Source: Candidatus Uhrbacteria bacterium (GTDB lineage: Bacteria; Patescibacteriota; Patescibacteriia; UBA9934; GWF2-40-263). Taken from it: a DNA stretch of 6,692 nt. The stretch spans positions 1 through 6,692 of the forward strand of contig JAHFIS010000043.1 of the NCBI GenBank assembly GCA_023246275.1, given 5' to 3'. This document shows positions 1-5,828 of this stretch, piece after piece (the stretch's first letter is position 1; each line of letters starts with the position of its first letter). Below the pieces are notes generated by a model. That model did no database searches. It saw nothing but the letters and a program-made list of their open reading frames with translations, and was not told where the DNA came from. The translations under genes were made by a program, and so were the position numbers.

Positions 1-63
1 TTCGGACATAAGAACGAAATGAGGAAAAAATGTCGGATAAAAAAGAGGCACGTTTCGCCCCAC

Positions 64-79
64 CCACTACATCTAGTGG
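64..79. promoter_or_regulatory. NrdR box, leader-proximal copy
   Basis: The plus strand reads CCACTACATCTAGTGG, a perfect 6-bp inverted repeat around CATC. It matches the NrdR pattern at all defined positions except the two outermost bases. It would cover roughly +3 to +18 of the predicted transcript. With the spacer copy it makes the tandem operator typical of ribonucleotide reductase genes, where the ATP/dATP-sensing repressor NrdR binds cooperatively. Confidence 0.7.
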
Positions 80-88
80 TATGATTCT

Positions 89-117
89 ATTTTATTCCAC
101 AACATGTGGGGTTGCAA
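89..117 (-). promoter_or_regulatory. Sigma70-type promoter reading leftward
   Basis: On the minus strand, TTGCAA (112-117) is followed after exactly 17 bp by TAAAAT (89-94). These match the -35 (TTGACA) and -10 (TATAAT) consensus at four and five of six positions, with optimal spacing. The start point would fall near position 82. The promoter points away from the seven genes in the window, so it should drive a gene beyond the left edge. Confidence 0.65.
97..112. promoter_or_regulatory. NrdR box, promoter-spacer copy
   Basis: The plus strand reads CCACAACATGTGGGGT. It fits the NrdR recognition pattern ACnCnAYATnTnGnGT at every defined position except the first. It lies inside the 17-bp spacer between -35 and -10, where a bound repressor would block RNA polymerase. 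Its centre is 33 bp from that of the second box, about three helical turns, close to the paired arrangement usual for NrdR operators. It also forms a short inverted repeat (CCACA-ACA-TGTGG). Confidence 0.65.
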
Positions 118-124
118 GGATCAG

Positions 125-133
125 TTATCCACA
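125..133 (+). promoter_or_regulatory. DnaA box (TTATCCACA)
   Basis: A perfect 9-mer match to the high-affinity DnaA box consensus lies 7 bp upstream of the predicted -35 element. A single box is not an origin. Its position just upstream of an NrdR-type promoter recalls the DnaA boxes at the E. coli nrdAB promoter, where DnaA links nucleotide reduction to replication. A chance 9-mer match is possible, so the regulatory role is inferred. Confidence 0.45.
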
Positions 134-136
134 CGG

Positions 137-715
137 TCAAAACCCCAGCGTTAGGTTGATCGCCTGTTTCCGGGCGGGCTTCTGGGCAAAGTCCACGGGG
201 ATCGCCTTTCGGCCCCCGAGACGGTCCTCGTACGCCAAAGCCCCGTATTTCAGGCCGTATTCGTAAATCCCCTTGGTCACGCGGACGTCATCCAGGCAAT
301 ACTTCTTGATCTTCTCGATTTCCCCCTGCTGGTACCACTCCACGGCCTGCAGCCCGTGCCCGGTCTTCCCCACCCCGAGGCAGGTCTGCGCCACGTGGTC
401 GAGCTTCAGCCGGAACCCGATCGACTTCTTGATCTCCTCGAGGATGTCGAGCTGCGGGAGCTGGAACAGGTCGCCCGGGTAGTAGTTGTTCAGGATCGGC
501 AAGTCGAACCCCTTCGAATTGTACCCGATCATCCGCCCGCCGTGCTCGAGCCGCGTCCAGAGCTTCGGCAGCTCGGACTCGAGGTACGCCACATACTCGT
601 CCGTCTCATAAAAATACACGCCGACGACGGACGCGCGCATCTGAGAATAGTCGGCGCCGGCCGCCGTGGTGGTCTCGATGTCGAAGACGATCTCGTTGCT
701 CATACTAGAGTTCAT
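137..715 (-). CDS. Stand-alone DEDDy-type 3'-5' exonuclease (RNase H-like fold)
   Basis: This 192-residue protein is a single exonuclease domain of the predicted PolB-like/YprB type. All three motifs are visible: Exo I FDIET (Asp12, Glu14), Exo II GYNSKGFD (Asn66, Asp71) and Exo III YCLDD (Tyr139, Asp143). These supply the four metal-binding acids and the Tyr of the DEDDy class. No polymerase, helicase or other domain is attached. It should trim single-stranded DNA or RNA ends in the cytoplasm; which substrate is unknown. It is the last gene of the leftward cluster. The longest start (715) overlaps the methyltransferase gene by 11 bp; a second ATG at 703, one base after that gene's TAG, gives MSNEIVFDIETT and is an equally good, perhaps better, start. 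Neither has a strong Shine-Dalgarno sequence. The fold and class are confident; the physiological role is not. Confidence 0.88.
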   Translation of the reverse strand: MNSSMSNEIVFDIETTTAAGADYSQMRASVVGVYFYETDEYVAYLESELPKLWTRLEHGGRMIGYNSKGFDLPILNNYYPGDLFQLPQLDILEEIKKSIGFRLKLDHVAQTCLGVGKTGHGLQAVEWYQQGEIEKIKKYCLDDVRVTKGIYEYGLKYGALAYEDRLGGRKAIPVDFAQKPARKQAINLTLGF

Positions 716-1247
716 AAAGGAATACCGTCTCCGCGCCGATCTTTTCTCTGTTGGTCTCCCTCAGCGTCGGAAACGAGAACGTTCGCGAGACGACGCGCGT
801 GCCCGCAGGATACCGTTTTTTCAGGATCGGCTCAAGCGTCTCGTTGAGCTCCGGAAACAGGTAGCAGAACACGACGTCGGCGTCGGGAAGACGCTCCCGA
901 AACATGCTGCCTCGCGTAAACGTCGCGCTGTCCGACAACCCGAGAATCCGAGCCCGCAACTTTGAAAACCAGTACAGCGACCACTGCATCTCGACCCCGT
1001 ATCCCTTTGCCCCGAAGTCCCGCGCCGCGTCGATCACCGTCGACCCGTCGCCGCTCCCCACGTCGAGCATCCGCTCGCCCGGCCTCAGGCCGGCCAGCGC
1101 GAGCATTTTTTTCGTCTTCCACCGCGGCGTGCGAACCCACGGCACGGAGGTGAACGCGACGTAATGCCAATGGATCATAAAGACCATCGCGGCGAGGAGG
1201 GCGAACTGGATGAGCAGGATCAGAAAAAGCGCGAGAGTCTGGATCAT
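705..1247 (-). CDS. Membrane-anchored class I SAM-dependent methyltransferase, FAM173-like
   Basis: This 180-residue protein begins with one hydrophobic segment (about residues 4-26) followed by a Rossmann methyltransferase domain. Motif I is LDVGSGDGS (61-69), the ribose-binding acid is Glu86 in GVE, and the later strand is DVVFCYLFPEL (124-134), followed by RVVSRTFSFP (151-160). The order KKMLALAGLRPGE, motif I, then a VVS-x-x-F strand resembles the FAM173 family, whose animal members ATPSCKMT and ANTKMT methylate lysines on the ATP synthase c-subunit and the ADP/ATP carrier. The bacterial substrate is not known; the anchor suggests a membrane protein or a lipid. Its ATG overlaps the stop of the upstream oxidoreductase as ATGA, implying translational coupling. 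The fold is certain; the subfamily is from memory of the pattern and moderate. Confidence 0.85.
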   Translation of the reverse strand: MIQTLALFLILLIQFALLAAMVFMIHWHYVAFTSVPWVRTPRWKTKKMLALAGLRPGERMLDVGSGDGSTVIDAARDFGAKGYGVEMQWSLYWFSKLRARILGLSDSATFTRGSMFRERLPDADVVFCYLFPELNETLEPILKKRYPAGTRVVSRTFSFPTLRETNREKIGAETVFLYEL

Positions 1248-2383
1248 ATCCGGTCGGAAAGCAGGCCCAGGGTGCGACGCGCGGCATACCGCCCGGACAC
1301 GAACGAATCCTCGAGGCCGACGACATTCATGTCTCCCGCAAGCGTAATCCGATCGCTGAAGTCAGGGTCCGTGATCGTTCGCCCGCCAAGGAAGAACGCG
1401 GGGTTCCAATGCCAGCGCTCCAGGATCTCATATGACGAAAAAAACCTGTCGAACGCCGGTTCCGGGACCGTCGCGTAATACACGGTCGTCCCGTCCGGCT
1501 CCCGGGAAAGAAAGATCGCCTCGTCGCACTCGTCAAAGAGCTCCAGATCGCCGCGGCAGAACTCAGGCCGCACCGTCCCGGCAATCCAAAACAGGTATGC
1601 GCCGCACGCGACCTTGTCCGTCCGAATGGGAAGCAGCCGGCCGAGCGACTCGCGCGGAAGCGCCAGCACCAGCCGGTCGCACGTCAGCGACGATCCGTCG
1701 GAAAGCCGGATCCGGACGGTATCAGACTCCTCTATCGAAACGACCTCCCCGAGCCGAGTCTCGCGCCCAAGGTCCGAAACGACCTCGGGAACGCGCGAGC
1801 GGAACCGATACACGGGGATGCCCAGGTTCATCACCACGTGCAGGAAGTCGAAGGCGTTCAGGTCGCGCAATTTCGCGAAGGTGCACATCCAGACGGGCTC
1901 TCCAAGAAACTTGCGCGTGATCGTGGCGATCCCGCGTTCGCGGACGAATTCACCGGCGCCCGTCTCATACAACCGACGGATCTCCGGAAACGCGTCAAAC
2001 GCCGATCGCTGCCCCTCGCGCATGGCATGTTCTCGAAATCGCGCGTACTGGAGGCGGTATCGCACGATGAATGGATAAAATCGGACCAGTTCCTTCCAAT
2101 GCCGGAAAATCTGCCAGAACGAATACCCCCTTCGCCGGGAGTGAAAGTCAAGATGGAACGGGTGGACGCGGGCGGTCCGCTCGACGAGGCGAAGAACCTG
2201 TCTGTCTGTCCCCGGAAGGACGTACGCGCCGAAATTCACGCGGTTTTCGCCAAACGCAAGGAGTCGTCCTCCGATCTCTTTTGCAATGAGAAGGAAATCC
2301 GTCCCAGCGTCCTTCAAATCCAGAGCGCAGGCAAGCCCGGCGACCCCTCCCCCGACCACGATCGCTTCGTAATGCGTTTTCAT
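1244..2383 (-). CDS. FAD-dependent oxidoreductase, amine-oxidase/phytoene-desaturase-like
   Basis: This 379-residue flavoprotein has an intact dinucleotide-binding start, IVVGGGVAGLACALDL (GxGxxG at 11-16), a GGR loop (38-40) as in amine oxidases and phytoene desaturases, and a C-terminal FAD motif LAGDMNVVGLEDSFVSG with Asp351. The middle section (about 55-190) is basic and aromatic and probably forms the substrate domain; I see no diagnostic substrate residues. The family oxidises amines, carotenoid precursors, porphyrinogens or similar compounds with bound FAD, so the substrate cannot be named. No signal peptide is seen. Its ATG overlaps the stop of the reduced pyridine-nucleotide oxidoreductase gene upstream (ATGA), and its own stop overlaps the methyltransferase start the same way. 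This tight coupling suggests joint function with the upstream gene. Family assignment is good; reaction unknown. Confidence 0.85.
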   Translation of the reverse strand: MKTHYEAIVVGGGVAGLACALDLKDAGTDFLLIAKEIGGRLLAFGENRVNFGAYVLPGTDRQVLRLVERTARVHPFHLDFHSRRRGYSFWQIFRHWKELVRFYPFIVRYRLQYARFREHAMREGQRSAFDAFPEIRRLYETGAGEFVRERGIATITRKFLGEPVWMCTFAKLRDLNAFDFLHVVMNLGIPVYRFRSRVPEVVSDLGRETRLGEVVSIEESDTVRIRLSDGSSLTCDRLVLALPRESLGRLLPIRTDKVACGAYLFWIAGTVRPEFCRGDLELFDECDEAIFLSREPDGTTVYYATVPEPAFDRFFSSYEILERWHWNPAFFLGGRTITDPDFSDRITLAGDMNVVGLEDSFVSGRYAARRTLGLLSDRI

Positions 2384-3204
2384 AGGCGATGACTGACGGA
2401 CTTACAGGCGACGGCGACCCCCTCGCTCCAGGTCGAGCCCGCGTGAATGGATTCCGCAATCCGGTCGACCGTCGCGCCGAGCTCGATCGCGAGCGCGGCC
2501 TCGTGAATGATCTCTCCGGCGCGGTCCGCGACGATGGCGCAGCCAACGATCTTTCTCGTCTTCGGGTGCGCCACGACCTTCACGAGGCCGACCGACACTC
2601 TCTCCGCGGCCGCTCTCGCCAGCTCCGAGACGTCGCACCTGCCCACAAGGACGCCGCCGAACTTCGCCTTCGCCTCCGCGGCCGTCAGCCCGACCGACGC
2701 GACCTCCGGCGACGTGAGCGTCACCCGCGGCCCCGGGGCATCCATATCGGTCGCGAATACCACCGCCTCGAGCGCGTGGGTCTCCGTTATCCCGCCGCAT
2801 CGGACGCGGAGCCCGTACACCGCGCCCGTCGCGTTGATCGCCTCCAAAATCTCGGCTCCCGTCGCGATCTCGACGCCAAGACTGGCGAGCGCCCGTCCGA
2901 CGATCGCGGAAATTTCAGCGTCCTCGCGCGGCAGAACGGAAGACGCCGTCTCGACGAGCAGCACGCGCGTCCCGGCCCGCGCAAACAGCGTCGCCAGCTC
3001 GCATCCCGCCGACCCGGCGCCAATGATTGCCATGGTCTTTGGCTGCCGGCGCATCGCGAGCGCGTCCTTTGCGCGAAGCAAATGGATCGTCTCGATCCCC
3101 GGGACATTCGGAACGGCCGGTTCCCCCTTCCCCATCTTCGCCTCTTTCGCCCGCAAGACCCTGGCGAGGGGAACGTCCAAAAAATCCGTAAGAAGTGACG
3201 CCAT
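2380..3204 (-). CDS. Reduced pyridine nucleotide-disulfide oxidoreductase relative without FAD-binding segments
   Basis: This 274-residue protein keeps two of the domains of the lipoamide dehydrogenase/mercuric reductase family. The NAD(P)-binding domain has IIGAGSAGCELA (60-71), VLLVE with Glu85 (which usually favours NADH) and LPREDAEI (91-98). The dimerisation domain has TSPEVASVGLT (164-174) and GEIIHEAALAI (230-240). Missing are the N-terminal FAD domain of about 110 residues with its CxxxxC redox pair, and the segment with the second FAD motif (usually GD) that should lie between residues 155 and 163. The usual ATG strand motif is ATD (151-153), and the catalytic HPT-x-SE motif is GSTWSE (257-261 region), so the active-site His is gone. 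The frame is open, starts one base after the glycoside hydrolase stop and ends in an ATGA overlap, so it looks expressed rather than decayed. It may be an NADH-binding partner or a structural protein. Confidence 0.82.
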   Translation of the reverse strand: MASLLTDFLDVPLARVLRAKEAKMGKGEPAVPNVPGIETIHLLRAKDALAMRRQPKTMAIIGAGSAGCELATLFARAGTRVLLVETASSVLPREDAEISAIVGRALASLGVEIATGAEILEAINATGAVYGLRVRCGGITETHALEAVVFATDMDAPGPRVTLTSPEVASVGLTAAEAKAKFGGVLVGRCDVSELARAAAERVSVGLVKVVAHPKTRKIVGCAIVADRAGEIIHEAALAIELGATVDRIAESIHAGSTWSEGVAVACKSVSHRL

Positions 3205-3205
3205 A

Positions 3206-4207
3206 TTAGTGCGCGGAGAAAATTCGCCCAGCCTCGTTCCACAGCCGTCCTTCGCCGTGCTTCTTCAGCCAAAACCACCACTCGGCGCCCCAAAGGTTCG
3301 TCTCGGAAATGCCCGTCCGCGCGGCGAAGGCCACGTTACCGGCAAGGTCGCGCGGAGTGAAGTAGGTCGACCATTCTGCCGCCGTATGATTCGCGATTGG
3401 CTCGCCGAACCACGGCTCGGCCTGCAGCTCCGAGATCGTCACCGAATCGACGAACGGACGGACGGCAAGGGCGCGGACGCGATAGACCCAGGCGGGGATC
3501 GGGTAGTGGAAATAACCGAAGACCGGACTCCATGTCGTGCGATAGAGAGAGATCCCGAGATCGTCGGCGGGTCCGGCGACGGGAAGCCATGCCTCAAGTT
3601 CCCCGCTCACCGTCGTCAACACCGAGTGTTGACGGTCCGCGTCGCGAACGAGGGCAACCTCGCGCCGCCACTCGCTGGCGTCGGGCTTCGGACACACGCC
3701 AAAGTCGAACAGCGGCTCGTTCTCCACCTGCCATCGAACGAGCGCCGGGCTGTTCCGGTAGCGAGCGACAACGCCCCCGAGGAACGCCTCGAGCGCCGCG
3801 GATCGCGTCGACTCGTCGCCCCTCTCGGCCCAGTCCGGAACGAAGCACTCCGGCCAGCGAGGCACCTTCATCCCGATCGCGAGCGTCACCTTCGCCCCGC
3901 GCTTCTCGGCCTCGCCCATCATCCAGTCCGTCTCATCCCAGTGAAACTCGCCCTCCTTCGGCTCCGCGTCCGACCAATACACCGGGATCCGAAACTGGCG
4001 AACGCCGATGTCATCCAGCAGCGCCGTGAACGCCTCCCGAGGATCCAGCCCAAGCTCCCGCGCATGCATCGACGAAAACGTCACTCCCAGCGACTGCTTC
4101 GCCGGCACCTCCGCCCAAACCGCCAACCCAAACGCCGCGATCAAAACCAACCCGGCGATAAAAACTCCCCGCTTCGTAAATCTCCTCACATCCGTAGTTC
4201 CGTACAT
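3206..4207 (-). CDS. Clan GH-A glycoside hydrolase (GH5/GH42-like), membrane-anchored or secreted
   Basis: The product is a (beta/alpha)8-barrel hydrolase acting outside the cytoplasmic membrane. Residues are numbered from the longest reading frame, start 4282 (358 aa). KR followed by VFIAGLVLIAAFGLAVWAE (40-58) is a signal peptide or anchor. Barrel landmarks are FRIPVYW (97-103), PRWPEC (141-146), WQVENEP (184-190) with Glu189 as the likely acid/base, ISLYRTTW (244-251) and TISELQAEPW (282-291), where Glu285 (or Glu289) should be the nucleophile. I chose the ATG at 4207 (residue 26, 333 aa) because the longer version overlaps the upstream gene by 40 bp and its first codons read through a TACGGAT repeat. 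A GTG at 4189 is another option. The substrate, probably a beta-linked glycan, cannot be read from sequence. The neighbouring glycosyltransferase and membrane protein fit envelope glycan metabolism. Confidence 0.82.
   Translation of the reverse strand: MYGTTDVRRFTKRGVFIAGLVLIAAFGLAVWAEVPAKQSLGVTFSSMHARELGLDPREAFTALLDDIGVRQFRIPVYWSDAEPKEGEFHWDETDWMMGEAEKRGAKVTLAIGMKVPRWPECFVPDWAERGDESTRSAALEAFLGGVVARYRNSPALVRWQVENEPLFDFGVCPKPDASEWRREVALVRDADRQHSVLTTVSGELEAWLPVAGPADDLGISLYRTTWSPVFGYFHYPIPAWVYRVRALAVRPFVDSVTISELQAEPWFGEPIANHTAAEWSTYFTPRDLAGNVAFAARTGISETNLWGAEWWFWLKKHGEGRLWNEAGRIFSAH
4177..4187. repeat. 11-bp direct repeat, copy proximal to the glycoside hydrolase
   Basis: TAAATCTCCTC on the plus strand (GAGGAGATTTA on the minus strand) recurs exactly at 4244-4254, 67 bp away, and the match ends at both sides. 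The two copies enclose 56 bp made of the TACGGAT repeats. The unit contains AGGAG, a Shine-Dalgarno core. Confidence 0.8.
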
Positions 4208-4242
4208 CCCCAGATCCGTAGTCCGATACCCCAAAATCCGTA
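4182..4242. repeat. TACGGAT short repeat cluster
   Basis: Read on the minus strand, a unit beginning TACGGAT recurs at 4242-4221 (22 nt), 4220-4197 (24 nt) and, as a partial copy, 4196-4182. The first two share TACGGAT, a run of G (TTTTGGGG or CTGGGG) and a TA(T)CGGA(A)C end, so they are imperfect tandem copies. The cluster fills the space between the stop of the membrane protein and the likely start of the glycoside hydrolase. The copies are out of frame with each other (22 and 24 nt), so they do not look like a coding repeat. Confidence 0.7.
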
Positions 4243-5817
4243 TTAAATCTCCTCTTTTTTCTCCCGCAGAAACGCCAGCCACCCCTCGACCATGCTGATC
4301 GCGGCCTTGAACGGCGCCTCCACGATGAAGTCGAAGAAGAAGATGAAGACGTTGACCCTCGGCGCGCGCAGGGCAACCCAGCGCCCGGCGCGAATCATCG
4401 GCAGGAACAGCACGTCCGCGATCGTGCCGACGATCCCGACGCGCGGTTCCACCACCATCAGCTCGCGACGCGTATTCCGAATCTTTAGGCCGAAGAAGGT
4501 GACAAGCGAGAGGAAGAACACGAAGAAGAAGATCGAGAGCGCGTTAAAGTCGAAGGAACGCAGGATCGTCGCGATCACGGTGATCGTGAACAGGAACATG
4601 ATCGCGTACACCGCGTTGAAGACGACGCCAAGCGCGCCGCGCGACCAGGGCCGCCGCATCTTGTACGCGAACGACACGTCATCGCCGATCCCCAGGAACG
4701 CGTGCGCCTCCCGGATGACCGCCTCCGTGTTCGCCGCCTCCGGCAGGCGCGCGGACATTCCGATGATGCCGAGCATCGTCGGATGGAAGATGATGTTGAC
4801 GAGCAGCGGCGTGACGTTCGCGGTCTTCAGGACGAGCCGCTCGTACGGGAATTCGATGATGAGCGCGAGCGCCATCTTGGTGATGAACAGGAACAGGACG
4901 GCGCGCACGACGGAATTGCGGAGACGCGCCCGAAACCGGGCGTACCGGTCCGACGCGAACCGGGCGATGCGCGAGTCGATCTCGCCCGTGTTCCGCGCCC
5001 CCACCAGTTCCGCGAACCTCTTCGGATCCTCGTCGGCCACGTCGCGGATGACGTGGAACACGATGGCATGGCGCCGGACGATCATGTACAGCGCGTCCTG
5101 GCCCGGATGCTGGATGGATCGCTCCACCTGCCCGATCATCTTGGAAAGGTCTTCCGCGGACACGGCCTTCTTCTGGGCTCCCCCGGCCACCCAGTCCGGA
5201 TGAAACAGCGAAAATACGCGAAACCGAAGGGTTGCCAGGTTGCTCTTGAGCACGGCGCGGTGCACCGCGACGTACAGCTGCAGGTCGCGGTCCTGCTCGC
5301 CGATGACCTCGCTGTTCCACGACAGGCGCTGCTTCAGCTCCGCGTACGCGAAGCTTGCCACCGCCTCGTCCACGATCGGGGGCGACATCGCGTACTCGAC
5401 TTCGGTCGACACCACGTCCAGCAGCCAGTCGTGCGCGCGCTGGCCTTCCTTCGTCTCGTGCGTGGCCGCGCCGAACAGAAAATGGTATTTCTCAAGAATC
5501 GAGGAAAGGACGCCGATCTTCGATTCCGGAATCGCCTTGTTGGGAAGGTAGCGCGCCCAAATGAGCTCGCGCAGCAGGTCCGCCGCGAGCGCCGCGCTGC
5601 CTACCTCCCCGAGCTTGCGCTTCAGAATCCGCCTGATCGCGTTTCGGCGCAGGAGGTGTTCCTCGTCGTATTCCAACGAGTTCCGGATCGTCTCGTATAC
5701 CGATGCGGCCGCCGAGACGGTCTCGGACACGGCGATCAGCTCCCCCTCGGGCTTCGTCTCGGCAAGCTCATGGGCCTTCTCGATCGCCCCGAGAAGAAAT
5801 TCAAGTGGTTTGTCCAT
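4243..5817 (-). CDS. Uncharacterised multi-pass membrane protein with large soluble N-terminal domain
   Basis: I do not recognise a named family. The 524-residue protein has a soluble, mostly helical N-terminal part (about 1-300), rich in charged residues, with a striking EEHLLRRNAIRRILKRK stretch (52-68). A membrane part follows, with likely transmembrane segments near 303-322, 336-354, 396-419 and 425-445, and further hydrophobic stretches near 462-475 and 489-510 that may be membrane helices or re-entrant. It ends in a short charged tail (REKKEEI). There are no visible nucleotide-binding, protease or transporter motifs. It starts 11 bp after the glycosyltransferase stop, without a strong Shine-Dalgarno sequence, and ends in a direct repeat next to the glycoside hydrolase gene. 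Position between two carbohydrate-active genes hints at an envelope role, but this is only context. Confidence 0.85.
   Translation of the reverse strand: MDKPLEFLLGAIEKAHELAETKPEGELIAVSETVSAAASVYETIRNSLEYDEEHLLRRNAIRRILKRKLGEVGSAALAADLLRELIWARYLPNKAIPESKIGVLSSILEKYHFLFGAATHETKEGQRAHDWLLDVVSTEVEYAMSPPIVDEAVASFAYAELKQRLSWNSEVIGEQDRDLQLYVAVHRAVLKSNLATLRFRVFSLFHPDWVAGGAQKKAVSAEDLSKMIGQVERSIQHPGQDALYMIVRRHAIVFHVIRDVADEDPKRFAELVGARNTGEIDSRIARFASDRYARFRARLRNSVVRAVLFLFITKMALALIIEFPYERLVLKTANVTPLLVNIIFHPTMLGIIGMSARLPEAANTEAVIREAHAFLGIGDDVSFAYKMRRPWSRGALGVVFNAVYAIMFLFTITVIATILRSFDFNALSIFFFVFFLSLVTFFGLKIRNTRRELMVVEPRVGIVGTIADVLFLPMIRAGRWVALRAPRVNVFIFFFDFIVEAPFKAAISMVEGWLAFLREKKEEI
4244..4254. repeat. 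11-bp direct repeat, copy at the end of the membrane protein gene
   Basis: This copy encodes the last residues (EEI) and the first two bases of the TAA stop of the membrane protein gene. The final A of that stop is the first base of the enclosed segment. The layout could be a target-site duplication around an insertion, or a local duplication. Confidence 0.8.
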
Positions 5818-5828
5818 AGATCCAGATC

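Larger units (their letters stand above)
1..136 (-). promoter_or_regulatory. Intergenic control region for a leftward gene outside the window
   Basis: This stretch follows the stop of the exonuclease gene and holds no credible coding region. It is clearly richer in A and T than the genes to its right. Read leftward it contains, in order, a perfect DnaA box, a -35 element, a -10 element with an NrdR-type box between them, and a second NrdR-type box over the expected start of the transcript. The rest (about 1-60) would be an untranslated leader with T-rich runs. No convincing ribosome binding site is visible before the left edge; an ATG reading leftward at 9-7 is a possible start but has no Shine-Dalgarno sequence. 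No intrinsic terminator for the upstream operon is evident. Confidence 0.75.

Noticed and set aside
7..9. ATG reading leftward as start of the next gene
   Set aside because: Only three codons are visible and no Shine-Dalgarno sequence precedes it; the true start may lie beyond the edge.
97..109. Inverted repeat CCACA-ACA-TGTGG as a terminator for the leftward operon
   Set aside because: The stem is only 5 bp, no T-run follows on the transcribed strand, and the site fits an NrdR box within a promoter better.
125..133. Replication origin
   Set aside because: There is only one DnaA box and no AT-rich unwinding element or dnaA/dnaN neighbour.
30..266. Plus-strand 78-codon frame beginning in the control region
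   Set aside because: It runs antisense into the exonuclease gene, has no family resemblance, and crosses both NrdR boxes; the promoter there points the other way.
2507..4246. Very long plus-strand frame of 579 codons opposite the oxidoreductase and glycoside hydrolase genes
   Set aside because: Its product is a low-complexity Arg/Pro/Ala-rich sequence, typical of the antisense of GC-rich genes; the minus-strand genes carry clear motifs in the same place.
4177..4254. CRISPR array
   Set aside because: The repeats are short, imperfect and contiguous, with no unique spacers and no cas genes nearby.
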